A DNA stretch of 10,304 nucleotides from CAYPYI01 sp964415085. GTDB taxonomy: Bacteria > Bacillota > Clostridia > Tissierellales > Tissierellaceae. Under the pieces are notes generated by a model. That model worked only from the letters and a program-made list of their open reading frames with translations. It ran no database searches and was not told the DNA's origin. Below are positions 6,695 through 10,304 of the stretch, in pieces. The stretch is taken from assembly GCA_964415085.1 (NCBI GenBank), contig CAYPYI010000050.1, forward strand, positions 1 through 10,304, written 5' to 3'. Numbering within the stretch: position 1 is the stretch's first letter; every line of letters begins with the position of its first letter. The position numbers and the translations under genes were made by a program.

Positions 6695-7783
6695 ATGGGA
6701 GCATATGTATTTCCAATAAAGGTTGCATTTATTACTTTTCCCATATTTGCATTTTTTATTACTATTCCATTTTTAATATATCAATATAGAAAGTATGGCT
6801 ATGTTAATAAATTAAGAGCCTTTGTTTTATATTCTTTTTTACTTTATTTAATAGTAGCGTATTATTTAATAATTCTGCCTCTTCCAGAAGATAGAGATGT
6901 TAAAAGTATGCAAAGTGAAGATGTAGAACACTACAACTTAAGGCCATTTAGGTTTATAGAAGATATAAAAAAAGAGACTAAGGTAGAACTTAATAATAGA
7001 CAGACTTATAAATACTTATTTACAGAAAGAGCATTTTTACAAGTAGTATTTAATATACTTCTACTTGTACCACTTGGTGTTTATTTAAGATATTATTTTA
7101 GGCTAAACGTAAAAAAGACCATATTAATATCCTTTTTAGTTTCACTATTTTTTGAAATAACTCAGCTTACAGGATTATATGGACTTTATAATGCACCATA
7201 TAGATTATTTGATGTGGATGATTTATTTTTTAACACACTGGGAGGATTAATAGGTTATGTTATTACACCTATGTTTACTTTCTTCCTACCAGAGTCTAGT
7301 AAATTAGATGAAAATATTAATTTAGAAGAATTAAGAGTAGGCTATATAAGAAGGTTTATATCAGTACTTATAGATACTTGGATATTAGGTTTTATACCAT
7401 TTTATAAAGACAATTTAATAGAACAATTATTTATAAACTTTATATATTTTATAATAATTGTATATATAACAAACGGCAAAACAATTGGCCTTTGGCTTAC
7501 TAATATAAAAATAACAGGAAAGAGTGATAGAATATCTTTTAAAGAAGTTTTAATTAGAAATGGTATGTTATTTATAATATTAACAGGAATAAATAAAGCT
7601 TTATCTGATGTAATTGTTTATAATGAGACCACAAGTATGGCACCATACTTAGTAATAGTCGTATTTTTTCAACTGTTTTATAATATATTCCTGGCATCTC
7701 ATTTTGTAATATCAATGATAAATAATGATAGATTTTTTTATGAGAAAATGAGTAAAACACAAATGGAGATTAATAAAGAGTAA
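6695..7783 (+). CDS. VanZ-RDD fusion membrane protein
   Basis: A 362-aa polytopic membrane protein joining two domains. The VanZ-like half (about 1-200) has membrane segments near 10-30, 42-63, 115-132, 142-158 and 178-198, with the motifs NILLLVPLGVY (120-130), FFEITQ (152-157) and FDVDDLFFNTLGGLIGY (172-188). The RDD half (about 215-345) starts with RRFISVLID (219-227), giving the Arg and Asp that name the family, and has NGKTIGLWLTNIKI (260-273) and three further hydrophobic stretches. VanZ-RDD fusions are known in clostridia but have no assigned function. VanZ itself is named for low-level teicoplanin resistance; that role cannot be inferred here. TAGGAGGG at 6681-6688 sets the start. It is the last gene of the run; no convincing terminator follows. 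Confidence 0.9.
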   Translation: MGAYVFPIKVAFITFPIFAFFITIPFLIYQYRKYGYVNKLRAFVLYSFLLYLIVAYYLIILPLPEDRDVKSMQSEDVEHYNLRPFRFIEDIKKETKVELNNRQTYKYLFTERAFLQVVFNILLLVPLGVYLRYYFRLNVKKTILISFLVSLFFEITQLTGLYGLYNAPYRLFDVDDLFFNTLGGLIGYVITPMFTFFLPESSKLDENINLEELRVGYIRRFISVLIDTWILGFIPFYKDNLIEQLFINFIYFIIIVYITNGKTIGLWLTNIKITGKSDRISFKEVLIRNGMLFIILTGINKALSDVIVYNETTSMAPYLVIVVFFQLFYNIFLASHFVISMINNDRFFYEKMSKTQMEINKE

Positions 7784-7787
7784 TTTT

Positions 7788-7815
7788 GTTACACTCTTAT
7801 TACACTTTCATTACA
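7788..7815 (+). repeat. Three TTACA direct repeats at 11-bp spacing (putative activator box)
   Basis: GTTACA (7788-7793), ATTACA (7799-7804) and ATTACA (7810-7815) are each separated by exactly 5 bp, one helical turn from start to start. A 6+5 bp tandem array is the layout bound by OmpR/PhoB-family regulators such as Bacillus PhoP (TTHACA repeats); the match to that consensus is about 5 of 6. The repeats are seen; the regulator is inference. Confidence 0.55.
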
Positions 7816-7852
7816 TTTAGGTTTATATGCGTATTTATTAGACAATTGGATA

Positions 7853-7858
7853 TATAAT
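7853..7858 (+). promoter_or_regulatory. Candidate -10 box for the secreted protein gene
   Basis: A perfect TATAAT, but the hexamer 17 bp upstream (CGTATT) does not resemble a -35 box. Transcription would start near 7865, placing the TTACA repeats at about -50 to -77 and the palindrome just downstream of the start. In such AT-rich DNA a lone -10 box is weak evidence. Confidence 0.4.
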
Positions 7859-7870
7859 AAAGATATAGGG

Positions 7871-7884
7871 TGTAATTAATTACA
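7871..7884. promoter_or_regulatory. Perfect 14-bp palindrome TGTAATTAATTACA, possible operator
   Basis: The 14 bases are identical to their reverse complement and carry TTACA/TGTAA half-sites, the same core as the upstream direct repeats. It lies between the candidate -10 box and the start codon, a repressor-like position. Followed by TTTTAG, it also resembles the third upstream repeat (TTACATTTAG). Confidence 0.45.
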
Positions 7885-7952
7885 TTTTAGATTAAAGTAG
7901 ATAGATATAAATTTATTTTAATTTTAAACTTACAATTGAAAGGATGATTATG

Positions 7953-8921
7953 ATGAACACAGCTAAAACATTTTTAGCATTAACATTAGCATTAGTTATG
8001 GTAGTAATGCCAACATTAGCAGTAGCAGAACAAGTAACAGAAGAGGTAACTTCAGAGTATGTAGAATTTGAAGGTAAAGTATTATCAGTAAATAAAAATG
8101 AAGGTAAAACTTCAATATTAGTTGAAAATGTAAACAATAAAGATGATCAATTAATAGCACATGTAGGTGAAGATACTTTAATATTTGAAGATAGCAAAAT
8201 GCAAAAAGCTAATTTAAGTGATATTAAAAAAGGTGAAAAAGTAAGTTTATTATATTCAAAATATACACCAGTAGCAATGAGCTTACCAGGACAATTAACT
8301 CCAGAATTAATAGTTATAAGAAACAGTAAAGATTTAGGATTTGTTAAAGTAGACTTATTTGATAATAACTTAGTAAGTTCAGCAAATGAATTAAAACTTA
8401 ACTTAAATGAAGATTCAAAAGTAGTAGATTTAGATGGTAAAAAAGTAGAGTTAGAAGATCTTAAAGGATCAAAATTATTAGTATTCTATGATATAACTAC
8501 AAAAAGTATACCAGCACAAGCACCAACTAATAAAGTAATCTTATTAGATAGAGCTAGTGATAGAAAAGTTACAAATAAAGAAATTGTAGTAATAAACAAT
8601 GAACAAATTGATTTAAAATCAAAATTATATGAAACTAAAGATGGAGTTGTTATGATTCCACTTAGAGAAATTTCAGAAAAATTAGGTTATGAAGTTAAAT
8701 GGAACCAAAAAGACTTTTCTGTTGAAGTAAGTAAAGGTGCTCAATGGAATAGAGTGAAAATTGGAGAAAACAATTATAACTTCGCTAAAATGGCATTTGA
8801 ATTAGAAACTGCACCAGAACTTAAAGATGCAACAACTTATGTTCCAGTTTCATATTTAAACAGAGTTTTAGCTCTTGATACAGTTTTAGTTCAAGAAAAT
8901 GGGATTTTAAATATTAAATAA
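7953..8921 (+). CDS. Secreted protein with a copper-amine-oxidase-N-like C-terminal domain
   Basis: An exported 322-aa protein. Residues 1-25 form a signal peptide (MNTAKTFLALTLALVMVVMP, cleavage likely after AVA25). There is no LPXTG motif, lipobox or C-terminal membrane anchor. Residues about 37-123 and 128-198 look like two diverged copies of one module, each ending in a short helix-turn (LSDIKKGEKV, LEDLKGSKL) and a Pro/Ala-rich loop before a V/I-rich strand. Residues about 208-322 match the copper amine oxidase N-terminal domain: VVMIPLREISEKLGYEVKW (232-250) and YVPVSYLNRVL (296-306). That domain is a structural or binding module in many clostridial surface proteins and implies no oxidase activity. 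ATGs at 7944 and 7950 are also in frame; the AAAGGA site at 7939-7944 best serves 7953. Uniform A-ending codons suggest good expression. Confidence 0.87.
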   Translation: MNTAKTFLALTLALVMVVMPTLAVAEQVTEEVTSEYVEFEGKVLSVNKNEGKTSILVENVNNKDDQLIAHVGEDTLIFEDSKMQKANLSDIKKGEKVSLLYSKYTPVAMSLPGQLTPELIVIRNSKDLGFVKVDLFDNNLVSSANELKLNLNEDSKVVDLDGKKVELEDLKGSKLLVFYDITTKSIPAQAPTNKVILLDRASDRKVTNKEIVVINNEQIDLKSKLYETKDGVVMIPLREISEKLGYEVKWNQKDFSVEVSKGAQWNRVKIGENNYNFAKMAFELETAPELKDATTYVPVSYLNRVLALDTVLVQENGILNIK

Positions 8922-8930
8922 ATAAAAAAA

Positions 8931-8959
8931 TAGACTAAATAGCTAAGCTTTGGTATCAT
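8931..8959 (+). promoter_or_regulatory. Candidate promoter for the DJ-1/DHFR unit, nested in the upstream terminator
   Basis: TAGACT (8931-8936, 4 of 6 to consensus) and TATCAT (8954-8959, 5 of 6) are 17 bp apart, and TG at 8951-8952 makes the -10 an extended one. The -10 element forms part of the left arm and loop of the terminator hairpin. Transcription would begin near 8966, in the right arm. Confidence 0.5.
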
Positions 8960-8979
8960 GATGTGTACCAAAGCTTTTT
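8945..8979 (+). terminator. Intrinsic terminator after the secreted protein gene
   Basis: A perfect 11-bp stem, AAGCTTTGGTA (8945-8955) with TACCAAAGCTT (8966-8976), a 10-base loop, and TTTTT at 8975-8979. It lies 23 bases after the stop codon of the secreted protein gene. Confidence 0.88.
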
Positions 8980-9007
8980 ATTAATTCTATTTAAGGAGGT
9001 TATAAAA

Positions 9008-9562
9008 ATGAAGGTAATAGTTTTTTTAGCAGAAGGATTTGAAGAGGTAGAAGCTTTAACAGTTGTAGACTATTTAAGAAGACTAGATGATGTAGAAGTT
9101 GATATGGTATCTATAACTAATAATGAGTATGTAAAAGGTGCTCATAAAATCACAGTCAAAGCGGATAAAACTTTAATGAATCTAAAGAATATATCTTCAT
9201 ATAACTGCGCTGTAATACCAGGAGGCATGCCAGGAGCAACAAACTTAAGAGATGAAGAGAAAGTAATTAGTATCCTAAAAGAATTTGATCAAGATAAAAA
9301 ATTAATAGCAGCAATTTGTGCAGGACCTATTGTATTAGAAAGGGCAGGTTTATTAGAAAACAAAAAAGTTACCTCATATCCTGGGTTTGAATCTGAGTTT
9401 TCTAATTCAATATATTTAGAAGAAAAAGTAGTAATAGATGAAAATATTATTACATCTAGAGGACCAGCAGTTGCAGTAGATTTTACTCTAGCAATAGCTG
9501 AGAAGCTAGTAGGAACAAGAAGAGCAAGAGACTTAAAACTAGATATTCTATACTTAGAATAA
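9008..9562 (+). CDS. DJ-1/PfpI family protein (ThiJ/YajL-like)
   Basis: A 184-aa cytoplasmic protein of the DJ-1 branch of the class I glutamine amidotransferase-like fold. The nucleophile elbow AAICAGP (101-107) carries C104; the partner acid E15 lies in AEGFEEVEA, equivalent to E18 and C106 of human DJ-1. VIPGGMPGATNLRD (69-82) and ITSRGPAVAVDFTLAIAEKL (148-167) are further hallmarks. Members act in oxidative and carbonyl stress as chaperones or reported deglycases, and the exact activity is debated. At the position of human DJ-1 H126 the sequence has Y124 (SYPGFE). The frame extends back to 8963, but that stretch lies inside the terminator; AAGGAGGT (8993-9000) sets ATG 9008. The DHFR gene follows after about a dozen bases, so the two are probably co-transcribed. 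Confidence 0.94.
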   Translation: MKVIVFLAEGFEEVEALTVVDYLRRLDDVEVDMVSITNNEYVKGAHKITVKADKTLMNLKNISSYNCAVIPGGMPGATNLRDEEKVISILKEFDQDKKLIAAICAGPIVLERAGLLENKKVTSYPGFESEFSNSIYLEEKVVIDENIITSRGPAVAVDFTLAIAEKLVGTRRARDLKLDILYLE

Positions 9563-9574
9563 GAAGGTGATATG

Positions 9575-10081
9575 ATGATATTAATCTGTGCAGTTGATAA
9601 AAACTGGAACATTGGTTACAAAGGAAAGATGTTAGCAGAAATAAATACTGATTTAAAAAGATTTCAAAAATTAACAGAAGGTCATATCGTAATTATGGGT
9701 AAGAATACTTATGACGCAATACCAAGAGAAGATCCATTACCAAATAGGACAAATATTGTATTAACAGAAAATGTTCATTTAGAAGATAAGGGTTTTATAG
9801 TAGCAAAATCAATGATTGATTTACTTGAGATATTAAATGAGATAAATCAAGATGATAGTAAAAAAGTATTTGTAATAGGTGGTTCATCTGTAGTAGAACA
9901 ACTTTATCCTAGAGTAAAAGAAGCATATATTACAAAGATACTTAAAGAGTTTGATCATGCTGATAGAAGTATTATTAACTTAGATGAACAGGAAAACTGG
10001 TATGTAGTAAGTGAATCCGAAGTATTTAAAGAAAAAGATTTAGAATTTAAATATGTAGATTATGTAAGAAAAGTAGTTTAA
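9575..10081 (+). CDS. folA: Dihydrofolate reductase
   Basis: Reduces dihydrofolate to tetrahydrofolate with NADPH, for thymidylate, purine and formyl-Met synthesis. The protein is 168 aa, normal for the bacterial enzyme. Seen are ILICAVDKNWNIGYKGK at the N-terminus, the catalytic acid D26 in NTDLKRF (E. coli D27), the NADPH loop VIMGKNTYDAIP, then PLPNRTNIVLT, and VFVIGGSSVVEQLYPRVKEAYIT. The usual LPW motif around E. coli W22 is replaced by MLAEI, as in a group of clostridial DHFRs that, from memory, have a LLVHIPEDM-like stretch. ATGs at 9572 and 9575 are both possible; GAAGGTGA ends at 9570, so 9575 is better spaced. It is the last gene before a strong terminator. No thymidylate synthase gene is adjacent within the window. 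Confidence 0.94.
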   Translation: MILICAVDKNWNIGYKGKMLAEINTDLKRFQKLTEGHIVIMGKNTYDAIPREDPLPNRTNIVLTENVHLEDKGFIVAKSMIDLLEILNEINQDDSKKVFVIGGSSVVEQLYPRVKEAYITKILKEFDHADRSIINLDEQENWYVVSESEVFKEKDLEFKYVDYVRKVV

Positions 10082-10117
10082 TTAAAATATTTCAAATAAA
10101 ATAATTTAGAATTTAAT

Positions 10118-10160
10118 AAATCCACCAAAGCTTTAACTTAAGCTAGGTGGATTTTTATTT
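10118..10160 (+). terminator. Intrinsic terminator after the DHFR gene
   Basis: AAATCCACC (10118-10126) pairs perfectly with GGTGGATTT (10146-10154). An inner AGCTT/AAGCT stem extends it, and the T-rich tail runs to 10160. The right side is the clearer T tract, so the plus strand is its main direction; the A-rich left flank could give weak termination of minus-strand transcripts. Confidence 0.88.
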
Positions 10161-10304
10161 ATAAAAAGAATTTTAATAGGCTTTTAATAAAATTAATTAG
10201 TATAATAAATGATTCTAACTATATAAAAATATATTTAATAAATACAAGTTTTTATATTATGTTACCAAATTGTAATTATTAATTTTTTATATTTACTTTA
10301 ATAC

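Larger units (their letters stand above)
7784..7943. other. Regulatory intergenic region upstream of the secreted protein gene
   Basis: This 160-nt gap has no open reading frame of its own. It holds three TTACA-type direct repeats, a TATAAT box at 7853-7858 without a recognisable -35 box, a perfect palindrome at 7871-7884, and the ribosome binding site AAAGGA at 7939-7944. The layout suggests regulated transcription of the downstream gene. Confidence 0.6.

Noticed and set aside
7776..7798. AAGAGT/ACTCTT inverted repeat just after the VanZ-RDD gene as a terminator
   Set aside because: Only six A/T-rich pairs, with no T tract after it, and it overlaps the first TTACA repeat.
7913..8137. Minus-strand frame of 74 codons over the secreted protein's signal peptide region
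   Set aside because: No ribosome binding site, antisense to a clear signal peptide and promoter region.
9289..9612. Minus-strand frame opposite the DJ-1 gene and DHFR start
   Set aside because: Overlaps two recognised genes and resembles no family.
10182..10206. TATAAT at 10201-10206 as a promoter for a gene beyond the right edge
   Set aside because: No acceptable -35 box at 16-18 bp and no extended -10 element; such hexamers are frequent in this AT-rich stretch.
1..10304. Search for CRISPR arrays, transposons, phage or toxin-antitoxin and defence genes
   Set aside because: No regularly spaced repeats with unique spacers, no terminal inverted repeats with a transposase, and no protein of a known defence family; every gene fits housekeeping or poorly characterised chromosomal families.

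Overview
The window is strongly A+T-rich, with A/T-ending codons, strong AGGAGG-type ribosome binding sites and tightly packed genes. It carries a large SRP RNA with an Alu domain, a dnaX-ybaB-recR block, and families typical of anaerobic Firmicutes (YvbK-type GNAT, VanZ-RDD fusion, NimA-like flavoprotein, copper-amine-oxidase-N-like surface protein). I infer a low-GC member of Clostridia/Tissierellia, possibly Peptoniphilaceae; genus and species cannot be settled from this stretch.

Layout. Positions 1-333 are a minus-strand stable-RNA unit: one near-consensus promoter, tRNA-Ser(GGA), and 2 nt further on the signal recognition particle RNA (ffs), which runs off the left edge. A 334-nt AT-rich divergent intergenic region follows, and every protein gene after it is on the plus strand. 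dnaX, ybaB/ebfC and recR (620-3260) form the classic replication/recombination block and end in an intrinsic terminator (3266-3298). A run of six closely spaced genes (3331-7783) follows: a possible DUF4275 protein, a six-TM membrane protein, a GNAT-DUF1653 fusion, a YcxB-like membrane protein, a NimA-like flavin-binding protein and a VanZ-RDD membrane protein. Gaps of about 10-31 nt point to one transcription unit, but I found no convincing promoter of its own at the left end and no terminator at the right end.

A 160-nt intergenic region (7784-7943) holds the most notable regulatory signals: three TTACA-type direct repeats at exactly 11-bp spacing and a perfect 14-bp palindrome. They lie upstream of a secreted protein with a duplicated N-terminal module and a copper-amine-oxidase-N-like C-terminal domain. 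Its terminator (8945-8979) overlaps a candidate promoter for a two-gene unit, a DJ-1/PfpI protein and dihydrofolate reductase, which ends in a third terminator (10118-10160). The last ~145 nt contain no gene I can support.

How the genes work together. dnaX, ybaB and recR link clamp loading and recombinational repair. tRNA-Ser and ffs supply translation and co-translational membrane targeting. The six-gene run mixes membrane proteins with soluble proteins from stress- or drug-related families, but no shared pathway can be proven. I see no CRISPR array, transposase, phage gene or recognisable defence system. The points most worth following up are the putative activator/operator region at 7788-7884, a possible tau/gamma slippage site in dnaX, and the GNAT-DUF1653 fusion with a degenerate acetyl-CoA loop. 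Several gene starts are set here by ribosome binding site position rather than by the longest reading frame.
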